DNA of 44,591 nucleotides from Bacteroidales bacterium (GTDB taxonomy: Bacteria > Bacteroidota > Bacteroidia > Bacteroidales > UBA932), in assembly GCA_023227835.1 (NCBI GenBank), contig JALOCI010000021.1:1-44591 (forward strand), given 5' to 3'. The notes under the pieces were generated by a model. The model did no database searches. It was not told where the DNA came from and was given only the letters and a program-made list of their open reading frames with translations. Of the stretch, positions 37,064-43,674 are shown piece after piece; position 1 is the first letter of the stretch, and each line of letters opens with the position of its first letter. Both the position numbers and the translations under genes were made by a program.

Positions 37064-37317
37064 TGGAAGCAACCTTTCAGTTCACTCCCTCAACAGCCGG
37101 GGACTTCTGGACGTGCTGGCGCTGCAAGGCACAAGTGCCGAACGGTTGCACGCACTCATGCCCTACCGGGGTTTACCCGTCGCCGGGAGTATGGCCACCC
37201 TCTCAACCTGACCCGCCCGCAGTAAAGCTAGACCCGTTCTTTGAGATCCAAAGGATTGCCGGAGCGCTTGAGCGAATAGCGGCCGCACTAGAGAAGGGCG
37301 CTCGGGGTGACGCATAA
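37060..37317 (+). CDS. Cys-rich small protein, 85 aa
   Basis: ATG overlaps the terminase stop (ATGATGA). DFWTCWRCKAQVPNGCTHSC is a four-Cys cluster likely to bind zinc; a Pro-rich linker and a helix with heptads (FEIQRIAGALERIAAALEKG) follow. The trimeric-coil look suggests oligomerisation. Function unknown. Confidence 0.55.
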   Translation: MMEATFQFTPSTAGDFWTCWRCKAQVPNGCTHSCPTGVYPSPGVWPPSQPDPPAVKLDPFFEIQRIAGALERIAAALEKGARGDA

Positions 37318-37426
37318 ACCTCTCACAACCCGCATAAACTTGGGCAATATCACCCGAACTATGCAAACGACCATGACGCCAACGCAAACCCCCTGCTATT
37401 CACGCTTTCGAGAAGGACTCGAATAA
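37307..37426 (+). CDS. Possible small ORF, 39 aa
   Basis: GTG 37307 lies in the last codons of the previous gene and TAA ends at 37426, overlapping the presumed start of the next one. The peptide is Thr-rich (MTHKPLTTRINLGNITRTMQ, then TTMTPTQTPCYSRFREGLE). Composition gives little support; it may only be a leader for the following gene. Confidence 0.25.
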   Translation: MTHKPLTTRINLGNITRTMQTTMTPTQTPCYSRFREGLE

Positions 37427-37596
37427 TAGTTAGAGGCTTCGCCGACGCCGAGTACGGCACAACCCTAGTTCGAGCATCGCGGCCGGATATTACGCTGCTC
37501 GACATCACCTGTGTAGGCGATACCTGCCCGACCTACATCGAAATGTGGCGCGGCTGGCGCGTTGAGTGCTGGTCTGATTGGGAGTGGGAAGAGTGA
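37423..37596 (+). CDS. Conserved-looking small protein lacking a canonical start codon, 57 aa
   Basis: The frame from about 37423 reads IIVRGFADAEYGTTLVRASR, PDITLLDITCVGDTCPTYIE, MWRGWRVECWSDWEWEE and its TGA overlaps GTG 37593. It looks like a genuine small domain, yet no ATG/GTG/TTG exists before residue ~41. AGAAGGA (37411-37417) lies five to eight bases upstream of ATA 37423/37426, so an AUA start is possible. Alternatives are a mutated start or frameshifted entry from the 37307 ORF. Confidence 0.45.
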   Translation: MIVRGFADAEYGTTLVRASRPDITLLDITCVGDTCPTYIEMWRGWRVECWSDWEWEE

Positions 37597-37733
37597 GTAG
37601 ATACCGCGAATGGCGGTGGTTCGCGTACTACCGGGGCCAGTACGACGGCTCGGGTGAATGGGATATGCCGTGCATCGTCCTCTCTGTTGGTCACTTTGTA
37701 ATCAGCTTCGGTTGGAGCCGCAATGCCCGATAA
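37593..37733 (+). CDS. Small aromatic-rich protein, 46 aa
   Basis: GTG overlaps the upstream TGA and the 3' end overlaps the portal ATG (37723) by 11 bases. Trp/Tyr/Arg-rich start (MSRYREWRWFAYYRGQYDGS) and a short hydrophobic end (CIVLSVGHFVISFGW). No family recognised. Confidence 0.5.
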   Translation: MSRYREWRWFAYYRGQYDGSGEWDMPCIVLSVGHFVISFGWSRNAR

Positions 37734-39195
37734 CGCCGTCCTCTCCCAGCGCGATCAAGACTTCCTGAAGGAGTGCGCCAGCTTCAGCGATGCACGGCTC
37801 GACGCATACGCTCTTTACGAGAGCTACTACGACGGCGATCAGAACGTCAAGCTGACCGATCGAACCAAGAAGTTCCTAGAGCAGCACGGCTCACAGGTCA
37901 AGTGGTGCGAGAACTTCTGCGAGCCCGTAGTTGACATCCTGGCCGAGCGCCTAGTCCTTACGGGCTTCGGCATCTACGCGGGCGACGAACCCAAGAAGCC
38001 GTCGATACTCAAGCGGCTGGTCGGCAAGAAGACCGAGGACGTGACCGAGCAGCTGCACGCTTACGTGGACGACCTACTCGAACAGAACCACGTTGACTCG
38101 ATGCAGGACGTGGCGCATACCACGGCGCTCGTCAAGGGTGACGTGTTCCTGGTCGCTTACGTCGAGGACGGGAAGCCCTGTCTGACCTGGAATCCGCCCG
38201 AGAACTTCAAGGTGCTCTACTCGAAAGAGAAGCCCGACGAGATGGCGCTGGCGATCAAGCGCTGGACTACGAACGAGGAGACGCCGCAGAATCCAGAGGG
38301 CGACGAGATCACCCGGATGAACCTTTACTACCCGAACCAGGTCGAGAAGTATTACCAAGCCGGGACGGATGGCCCGTGGAGCCGTTGGCAGACCGAGGGC
38401 GAGTCATGGCCGGTCACTTGGCCTGGCATGACAGTCTTCCACCTGAAGTACAAGTCGCTCGGCAGGTCGTATGGGCGATCGCGCGAGAAGGCGGCGATCC
38501 CGTTCCAGGACGAGCTCAACAAGCAGGTAGTCGATCTGAACATGGTCATGGATCACCTGGGCTGGCCGCAACGCTACGCCTTCGGGGTGGACATCGATCA
38601 AGGTCAGCTCGACGCCATGATCGGTGACTACCTGACCAGCGGCAACGCTGAAACGAAGGTCGGACAATTCGACGCTGCCGATCCATCAGGCATCCTCGAC
38701 TCGATCGAGCAGATACTGTCCCGTCTTGCCCGTCGCTGCCGTATCCCGCTCCACCTCATTACGACCGGAGCCGTGCCAAGCGGTGAATCCTTTAAGGCGG
38801 CTAACGCCGGCATCGACAGCACGGCCCGTCTGACTCAGACAGAATGGGGCTCGGTGTGGGAGAATGCCGTCAGGATGCTGATCCGGCTCGGGCAGGTTTA
38901 CGGCGACGCACCAGACGCCGATCTCGACACGCTGACGATCCGCTGCGAGTGGGAGCAGCCCGACTATGGAAACGAGAAGGAGCATCTTGAAGCGGCGGTG
39001 CTCAAGAAGGAGCTTGGCGTCTCTAACGATACGCTGCTGACCGAACTGGGCTACAACCCCGAAGAGGAACGAGAGAAGCGGGCAAGCGAGCTGGCAGAGT
39101 CCAAGCAGCGCGCCGACATGTTCTTCAACGCTGGAAACGCCGAGGGTGCGGCGAACGAGGAACCCGCTGCGACCGATGAGGAGCAGGCCGCGTGA
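37723..39195 (+). CDS. Portal protein
   Basis: The 490-residue protein matches the SPP1 gp6/actinophage portal family: DARLDAYALYESYYDGDQNV near the N-terminus, VKWCENFCEPVVDILAERLV, TALVKGDVFLVAYVEDGKPC, FHLKYKSLGRSYGRSREKAA, FQDELNKQVVDLNMVMDHLG and HLITTGAVPSGESFKAANAG, ending in an acidic helical C-terminus. It forms the dodecameric DNA channel at one capsid vertex. Located after terminase, as expected. Confidence 0.92.
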   Translation: MPDNAVLSQRDQDFLKECASFSDARLDAYALYESYYDGDQNVKLTDRTKKFLEQHGSQVKWCENFCEPVVDILAERLVLTGFGIYAGDEPKKPSILKRLVGKKTEDVTEQLHAYVDDLLEQNHVDSMQDVAHTTALVKGDVFLVAYVEDGKPCLTWNPPENFKVLYSKEKPDEMALAIKRWTTNEETPQNPEGDEITRMNLYYPNQVEKYYQAGTDGPWSRWQTEGESWPVTWPGMTVFHLKYKSLGRSYGRSREKAAIPFQDELNKQVVDLNMVMDHLGWPQRYAFGVDIDQGQLDAMIGDYLTSGNAETKVGQFDAADPSGILDSIEQILSRLARRCRIPLHLITTGAVPSGESFKAANAGIDSTARLTQTEWGSVWENAVRMLIRLGQVYGDAPDADLDTLTIRCEWEQPDYGNEKEHLEAAVLKKELGVSNDTLLTELGYNPEEEREKRASELAESKQRADMFFNAGNAEGAANEEPAATDEEQAA

Positions 39196-39452
39196 GCGTT
39201 TCAAAGATTTGGAGCCTCGCTTCCGCCAGGATGCGCGAGGCTTTTTCTTCCCCGTTCGTTGAATCGGGCGGGTGCTGGGCCTCCGGCCTAGCGAATAGCC
39301 ACCCAGTCACTAGTGGGCTGGGTTGTGTATCGGGCGGCGATCACTCTCAGCACCGGGGAGCCGGACCGTCCTTATTGCGCCACTGGCTTGGTGCCGCCTG
39401 GGTTGATCGCCGGGTAGAAGCGGTGGCAATCGTTCATCCGGGGCAAGCCTAG
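39192..39452 (+). CDS. Questionable 86-aa ORF containing a terminator-like hairpin
   Basis: GTG overlaps the portal stop (GTGA), and the TAG shares a base with GTG 39452 (TAGTG), so the ORF exactly fills the gap with coupling on both sides. Its product (SVSKIWSLASARMREAFSSP, then Gly/Ser/Trp-rich) shows no fold pattern, and a hairpin plus T-run lies at 39214-39248. It may be a non-coding stretch that happens to be open, or a recently formed gene. Confidence 0.35.
   Translation: MSVSKIWSLASARMREAFSSPFVESGGCWASGLANSHPVTSGLGCVSGGDHSQHRGAGPSLLRHWLGAAWVDRRVEAVAIVHPGQA
39214..39248 (+). terminator. Terminator-like hairpin between portal and MuF genes
   Basis: GCCTCGC (39214-39220) pairs with GCGAGGC (39235-39241) and is followed by TTTTTCTTCC. 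This is a good intrinsic terminator in form. Since capsid genes continue downstream, it would set the ratio of portal to capsid transcripts or require antitermination. Confidence 0.65.
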
Positions 39453-39706
39453 TGACCGTAGACACTCACCCTATCGGCAACCTCGTGGCTGAAGTCATGG
39501 ACGAGATCGAGGAGACGTACGGCGACGATGCCAGTCTAGGAATCTTCGCGATCGTGGCTGAGATCAACATCGATGAGGACGACGGCCCCGGAACGACCTG
39601 CATCATCTACCGCTGTAACGACAATCGGACGTGGATTCAATCTGGCCTCTTCGAAGAAGCCAAGGTTGCGGCCACTAATCCCGTCCCGATAGACGACGAA
39701 GAATGA
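39452..39706 (+). CDS. Acidic hypothetical protein, 84 aa
   Basis: GTG start coupled to the previous ORF, and ATG 39703 overlaps its stop. Acidic alpha/beta sequence (VAEVMDEIEETYGDDASLGI, FAIVAEINIDEDDGPGTTCI, IYRCNDNRTWIQSGLFEEAK). It may be a small DNA-mimic-like or regulatory protein, but no family was recognised. Confidence 0.55.
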   Translation: MTVDTHPIGNLVAEVMDEIEETYGDDASLGIFAIVAEINIDEDDGPGTTCIIYRCNDNRTWIQSGLFEEAKVAATNPVPIDDEE

Positions 39707-41532
39707 GCCGTCGGCAGAAACTCAACGAGCAGCGGAAACGACTGCTCGGGCGAGAGCGTGCCGTAATCCTCGAAATGAGAAACGCCTACGGCAAGGCCTG
39801 GAAGTCGATCAACTCGGAACTAGGCAAGCTGACGACGCAGATCAAAGCGGCGAAGGCGGCAGGCGAGACGGTCAACGCGACATGGCTACTAAGACAGCGC
39901 AGACTTGAATCGGTCGAGAGAACGGTAGCCGCCGAGATTCGCGTCCTGGTTGACCTGCTCGATCGGACGATCACTGACGCGCAGATGACCGCAGCCTTTG
40001 AGGGGCGGATGGATGCGGCCGAGCTGATCCGTGAATCGATGGGCGTCGGGCCAGGCGGTGGGATGTTCGATCCCGTTATCCCTCGGCTCGTACCAGAGGA
40101 GCTGATCCGGCGGGTTGCGGCAGGAACCGCGCTCTCGAAACGTCTTGAAGCACTCGGCGCTGATGCTGTGCAGGAGATCCGGCAGGGGCTACTCCGTGGA
40201 GTATTGCTCGGCAAGAACCCCAGAGAGGTCGCGCGCGGTATTCGTAGCGCACTCGACGGGAACCGCTGGCGTGCGAACGTGATTGCGCGTACCGAGATGC
40301 TAGGCGTCTACCGGCAAGCCGCGTCCGAGGCGTACAAGGCCAACGATGTAGTCGAGGGTTGGATCTGGTCAAGCGCTCAAGACGATCGCACTTGTGAAAT
40401 CTGCTGGGCTGAGGACGGGTCGGTTCACAAGGACGAGGAGACGCTTTCGAGTCATCCGTGTTGTTTCGTCGCAGGCGTTCTCGTTGGTGGGCCGCGTGCT
40501 GAGGCAGCGACCACTAGGTATTACGAGGGCACCCTAGTCATTCTGACGACCATTGGAGGGGTGCGGGTACCCGTCACCCCAAATCACCCTCTTCTGACGC
40601 GGAAGGGATGGCTTGCTGCGGGCGATCTGCGTGAAGGTGACTATCTCATCCGCGATGATTTCGCAAAGCGGGTGGTTACGACGAATCCAGACGATAAAAA
40701 CATGCCAACCCGCATCGAACAGGTAGCGGATGCGCTCAGGCTCGCGGGCAATGTGTCTTCCGCTTTTGTGCCATCCACCTCCATAGATTTCCACGGCGAC
40801 GGGTTCGATAGCAACGTCGATGTTGTATGGGCCAACCGCTTTTTGGAGTCGGGGGCAGAGACCGCGCTTCTCAAGCCAACATGCAAGGGCGAGTTCGGTA
40901 GGGCCGATTCCGGTCTGCCTCGCCTCCCTCGTGGCGGCACGCCTAGTACGTTCGGTAAGAGTCTGCTTGCGGCCCCTCGCAGCGGCATTCGCGGCGGATG
41001 TGTTTCTGCGATTTTCTCCGGCGGTGCGCTCACGCATCATCAGCCGGTTGGCTTCGATGATGTCGCGCCGAGAAACCCCGCATTCAATGAGTCGGCGATT
41101 GATAACACTGCGAGCGACGCCGAGCGACTTGGCAAGGCTGTTCTCGGACTCACCAGCCTCATAACGGCGGATGAGGTTGTCAACGTCGAGCGCGTAGCGT
41201 TTCATGGCTTGGTCTATAACCTCCAGACTCAGGGGGGATGGTACAGCGCTAATGGGATTATAGCCCATAACTGCCGATGTGCGATGGAGCCGGTCACGCA
41301 GTCATGGGAATCGCTCGGCTTCAAGGGCATCCCCGAATCCGTACCCGCTCGAGCCACCGGCGCTACCCGTTTCGCCAAGTTACCGCCCACGTCACAGCGC
41401 AAGATCCTCGGCCCTGGCAAGTTCGACCTCTACAAGTCGGGCAAGCTGAAGCTGAGCGACCTACCCGTCAAGACGCGCTCGGACTTCGGACCGGGGTTGC
41501 GTACCAAGTCACTCAAAGAGCTAGCCAACTAG
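39703..41532 (+). CDS. MuF-like head morphogenesis protein interrupted by an intein
   Basis: The 609-residue precursor has an N-extein of 253 residues (coiled helices; VIARTEMLGVYRQAASEAYK, SSAQDDRTCEICWAEDGSVH), an intein at residues 254-523, and a C-extein of 86 residues starting CRCAMEPVTQSW. After splicing, the MuF motif is restored as SSHPC-CRCAMEPV, matching the family's HPxCRC. The mature ~339-residue protein would be a minor head protein near the portal, possibly ejected with DNA. It lies between portal and scaffold genes, the standard place. A nuclease gene is nested antisense within the intein. Confidence 0.88.
   Translation: MSRRQKLNEQRKRLLGRERAVILEMRNAYGKAWKSINSELGKLTTQIKAAKAAGETVNATWLLRQRRLESVERTVAAEIRVLVDLLDRTITDAQMTAAFEGRMDAAELIRESMGVGPGGGMFDPVIPRLVPEELIRRVAAGTALSKRLEALGADAVQEIRQGLLRGVLLGKNPREVARGIRSALDGNRWRANVIARTEMLGVYRQAASEAYKANDVVEGWIWSSAQDDRTCEICWAEDGSVHKDEETLSSHPCCFVAGVLVGGPRAEAATTRYYEGTLVILTTIGGVRVPVTPNHPLLTRKGWLAAGDLREGDYLIRDDFAKRVVTTNPDDKNMPTRIEQVADALRLAGNVSSAFVPSTSIDFHGDGFDSNVDVVWANRFLESGAETALLKPTCKGEFGRADSGLPRLPRGGTPSTFGKSLLAAPRSGIRGGCVSAIFSGGALTHHQPVGFDDVAPRNPAFNESAIDNTASDAERLGKAVLGLTSLITADEVVNVERVAFHGLVYNLQTQGGWYSANGIIAHNCRCAMEPVTQSWESLGFKGIPESVPARATGATRFAKLPPTSQRKILGPGKFDLYKSGKLKLSDLPVKTRSDFGPGLRTKSLKELAN
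40534..41205 (-). CDS. Antisense homing-endonuclease-like gene nested in the intein (Vsr/DUF559 fold)
   Basis: ATG 41205 was chosen because it follows an antisense TATAAT (41257-41262) and GGAGG (41220-41224, 14 bases upstream); the same frame extends to ATG 41268. The 223-residue protein has an HTH (RRYEAGESENSLAKSLGVAR, SVINRRLIECGVSRR), a basic linker, and a nuclease core: LACWLEKRGLCPRLQKAVGP, YNIDVAIEPVAVEIYGGGWH, ERIRYLFDAGWHVFIVWIRR. Asp130, Glu139 and His146 fit the Vsr/EDxHD or DUF559 PD-(D/E)XK catalytic pattern. It lies entirely inside the intein on the opposite strand, so it is likely the intein's homing nuclease. Confidence 0.82.
   Translation of the reverse strand: MKRYALDVDNLIRRYEAGESENSLAKSLGVARSVINRRLIECGVSRRDIIEANRLMMRERTAGENRRNTSAANAAARGRKQTLTERTRRAATREARQTGIGPTELALACWLEKRGLCPRLQKAVGPYNIDVAIEPVAVEIYGGGWHKSGRHIAREPERIRYLFDAGWHVFIVWIRRNHPLCEIIADEIVTFTQIARSKPSLPRQKRVIWGDGYPHPSNGRQND
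41257..41262 (-). promoter_or_regulatory. Antisense -10 box for the nested nuclease gene
   Basis: On the minus strand the exact hexamer TATAAT lies 51 bases upstream of ATG 41205, inside the sense codons AAT-GGG-ATT-ATA-GCC for the intein's terminal NGIIAHN. No good -35 is present at 16-18 bases, so strength is uncertain. Confidence 0.45.
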
Positions 41533-41548
41533 GAAAGGACCGGATCGG

Positions 41549-41785
41549 ATGATCCAGTTAATTCGCATAGAGGCCGAGGCGGATACCTTGGCCGAGGTCG
41601 TTCAGGACTTGGACGATCTGACAAAGAAGATCGGAACGAAACTTGAAGTGCATGACGAGAACTACCACCGCGTTACAAGCAAGCTGTTTAAGGGGCGCCG
41701 CGTATTCAAGTTGGGCGATCCCGACTCTCCCGGCACAACCTTCACGTTCAATTTGCCAAGCAACGCGGTTACAACATGCACGTAA
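41549..41785 (+). CDS. Small hypothetical protein, 78 aa
   Basis: GAAAGGA lies 12 bases upstream of ATG 41549. The protein has a strand-helix pattern (IQLIRIEAEADTLAEVVQDL, DDLTKKIGTKLEV) and a C-terminal basic beta segment (SKLFKGRRVFKLGDPDSPGT). It overlaps the next gene. No family recognised. Confidence 0.55.
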   Translation: MIQLIRIEAEADTLAEVVQDLDDLTKKIGTKLEVHDENYHRVTSKLFKGRRVFKLGDPDSPGTTFTFNLPSNAVTTCT

Positions 41786-42000
41786 AAAGTCTCGTTAACC
41801 GTCTTGCGGGGAAGTTCCGCGAGGACGAAAAGCTCTGGGAATACATCGTTGTGTTCGCAGCGGATACCGAAGAGCAGGCCGAAGAATTCTGGGATGCAGC
41901 GCTCGTCGGTATGGGATGTGTCGCCATGCAGTCGGAGAGCGACGAACCCTGTACCTGCCCGCATCACCGCTTCAGTTGCCTGAGACCACTAGGAAGCTAA
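41776..42000 (+). CDS. Small hypothetical protein with Cys/His cluster, 74 aa
   Basis: ATG lies inside the end of the previous gene. The sequence KLWEYIVVFAADTEEQAEEF is a strand-helix unit, and the end EPCTCPHHRFSC could bind zinc. The position between MuF and scaffold suggests a minor accessory role. Confidence 0.5.
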   Translation: MHVKSLVNRLAGKFREDEKLWEYIVVFAADTEEQAEEFWDAALVGMGCVAMQSESDEPCTCPHHRFSCLRPLGS

Positions 42001-42012
42001 GGAAAGGACGAG

Positions 42013-42492
42013 ATGTCCCCAAAACAGGGTGAGACACCCACACCTAAGCGCGGTCCGGGAAGGCCGCGAAAGACTCCTGAGATCATTTCCATGCCGGGAG
42101 ATACGCCGATGAAGATCAGCGCCCAGGAACTTGCCGAGATGTGCGAGAAGGCAAGGGAAGCGGGCTACCGCGAAGGCTGGGACGCGGCGCAAGCGAAGAA
42201 CCGCCTACCGCTGTTCGAGGCCGCCCGCAAATGGGGCTTTGAGCACGCGGCACAGATCGCAGGCTTTAGGACGTTCCTCGATGCTGACAACGCCGGACTG
42301 TTCTCCGAGATTCAGGCCGAGTACCCGGACGAGAAGCTGATCCGATCCGATCGCCAGTTGATCTTCGATCAGGTCAAGCGGCATCTACGGCGCAAGGAAG
42401 CGCTGGCGGATACGACCGTGGAACTTTCAGCGGGGCGGAAGAACGAGCTGCGCCGCACAACCAAAGACTTCGAAGAAATCGTGGTGAGCTGA
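42013..42492 (+). CDS. AT-hook-like protein, 159 aa
   Basis: A good site (AAGGAAAGGA) precedes ATG. The N-terminus contains TPKRGPGRPRKTPEI, a canonical AT-hook (GRPRK) for the minor groove. Helices follow (SAQELAEMCEKAREAGYREG, ARKWGFEHAAQIAGF, and a basic C-terminal helix). It lies one base upstream of the scaffold gene. It could be a packaged or nucleoid-type DNA-binding protein; the AT-hook may also be a chance basic run. Confidence 0.6.
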   Translation: MSPKQGETPTPKRGPGRPRKTPEIISMPGDTPMKISAQELAEMCEKAREAGYREGWDAAQAKNRLPLFEAARKWGFEHAAQIAGFRTFLDADNAGLFSEIQAEYPDEKLIRSDRQLIFDQVKRHLRRKEALADTTVELSAGRKNELRRTTKDFEEIVVS

Positions 42493-42493
42493 G

Positions 42494-43216
42494 ATGGCTG
42501 ACGAAACCAACACCGACACGACCACCAACGCTGGCGATACGTCGGCCAACGATGTGAACAAGGATGCCAAGACGGATACCGCTACCGCTAAGAGCGACAA
42601 GCCACTCGGCAAAGACGGCACACCTTTTGACCCCGAACGCGCTCAGCACACGATCGAGACGCTACGCACTGAGTCAGCGGAACGGGAGAAAGAGCGAAAG
42701 GCACTAGAGGCCAAGCTTAAGGAATACGAGGACGCCAACCTATCTGAGAAAGAGAAGTTGGAGAAGGCCGCAACGGAACGAGCGCGAGAAGCAGCTGATC
42801 TCGCGACTCGACTCCAGGAAGCGCGCATGAAGCTCGGCGTTTACGCGGCATCCGCAAAGCTCGGATGCGCTGACCCCGATCTTGCGCTAGCGGCACTAGA
42901 TCGATCCAAGATCAAGTACGACGAGTCGGGAGAGCCGACCAACATCGAGGATGAGCTAGGAGCTCTGCTCGAATCCAAGCCAATTCTCAAAGGTGAACCC
43001 GGCAAGCCGACAGCACCCAGCCTAGATGCTGGCGCTGCTGCACGGCAGGCAGGCCCGACTCCGAAACTCACTGAAGCTCAACTAGAGCAGGCCAAAGCAG
43101 CGGGCGGAACCGAGCGATACGTCGCATTCGGTGAAGCACGAACCATCGATCAGATGGCCGCTGTCTATGACCGCAGCAAGTCGAAGGAACCGGCCGCCGG
43201 GGGTAGCCAGAACTAG
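42494..43216 (+). CDS. Capsid scaffolding protein
   Basis: The 240-residue protein is acidic and disordered at the N-terminus (Asp/Thr/Lys-rich). It has a long coiled coil at residues ~50-110 (ERAQHTIETLRTESAEREKE, LKEYEDANLSEKEKLEKAAT), then a Pro/Gly/Ala-rich region and a basic C-terminal helix. It directly precedes the decoration and major capsid genes. This is the standard composition and position of siphophage scaffolds, which guide capsid assembly and then leave. Confidence 0.85.
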   Translation: MADETNTDTTTNAGDTSANDVNKDAKTDTATAKSDKPLGKDGTPFDPERAQHTIETLRTESAEREKERKALEAKLKEYEDANLSEKEKLEKAATERAREAADLATRLQEARMKLGVYAASAKLGCADPDLALAALDRSKIKYDESGEPTNIEDELGALLESKPILKGEPGKPTAPSLDAGAAARQAGPTPKLTEAQLEQAKAAGGTERYVAFGEARTIDQMAAVYDRSKSKEPAAGGSQN

Positions 43217-43234
43217 AAGGAAGGAACTACCCCT

Positions 43235-43660
43235 ATGAGCGCATATGGCTTCAAGTTTGCCTATCGCTTGGGTGGTGGCCAGCCGACAATCCAGGAAGCA
43301 GTTTTCCAGGATACCGAGACGCTCACTAAGGGCGATATGTTGTCGATCATCGCCGGTTCCGCCGATCTTGGCGCATCCGACGCTGCGACACTCGCCGGAG
43401 CAGCCCTGGAAACAGTCGCAGGCACCACCGCAGTAAGCACTATCCGTCTCATCACGGACAGGGACGCCGTTTACTCCGTTTACGACGCCAATGCCCGGAA
43501 GAACGGAACCGTCCTCGACATTGACGGTACGACCGGCGCGATGACGCTCGCGGCCGACGTCCACCACGACGTGATCGTGGTTGCGGACTCGTCTGCGACC
43601 GAAGACACGCTCGTCACCTTTGTCGAGGGTTCCCACTACACGTCAGTTCAGAAGACCTGA
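43235..43660 (+). CDS. Head decoration/stabilisation protein
   Basis: AGAAGGAAGGA lies upstream of ATG. The 141-residue protein is beta-rich and Thr/Ala/Gly-rich (FAYRLGGGQPTIQEAVFQDT, ETLTKGDMLSIIAGSADLGA, ITDRDAVYSVYDANARKNGT, VLDIDGTTGAMTLAADVHHD). It sits between scaffold and major capsid genes. The 'D-T-E-x-L-x-K-G-D' and 'GDLV-like' pattern resembles small capsid decoration or spike proteins. No catalytic residues. Confidence 0.65.
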   Translation: MSAYGFKFAYRLGGGQPTIQEAVFQDTETLTKGDMLSIIAGSADLGASDAATLAGAALETVAGTTAVSTIRLITDRDAVYSVYDANARKNGTVLDIDGTTGAMTLAADVHHDVIVVADSSATEDTLVTFVEGSHYTSVQKT

Positions 43661-43674
43661 GGAGGTGACTGATA

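Larger units (their letters stand above)
40462..41271 (+). mobile_element. Intein in the MuF gene (Hint fold, 270 aa)
   Basis: Boundaries are Cys254 (CFVAGVLVGGPRAEA, block A) and His522-Asn523 followed by Cys524 (+1). Block B is VRVPVTPNHPLLTRKGW with the T-x-N-H motif. Blocks F/G are FHGLVYNLQTQGGWYSANGI and IAHN-C. All splicing residues (Cys1, block B Thr/His, penultimate His, Asn, Cys+1) are present, so autocatalytic splicing is expected. At 270 residues it is about twice a mini-intein, yet the sense strand shows no LAGLIDADG or HNH; the extra length is antisense to the nested nuclease gene. Confidence 0.88.

Noticed and set aside
40641..41033. Second minus-strand ORF inside the intein
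   Set aside because: It is in a different frame from the nuclease ORF, lacks motifs and lies wholly within it; treated as a shadow.
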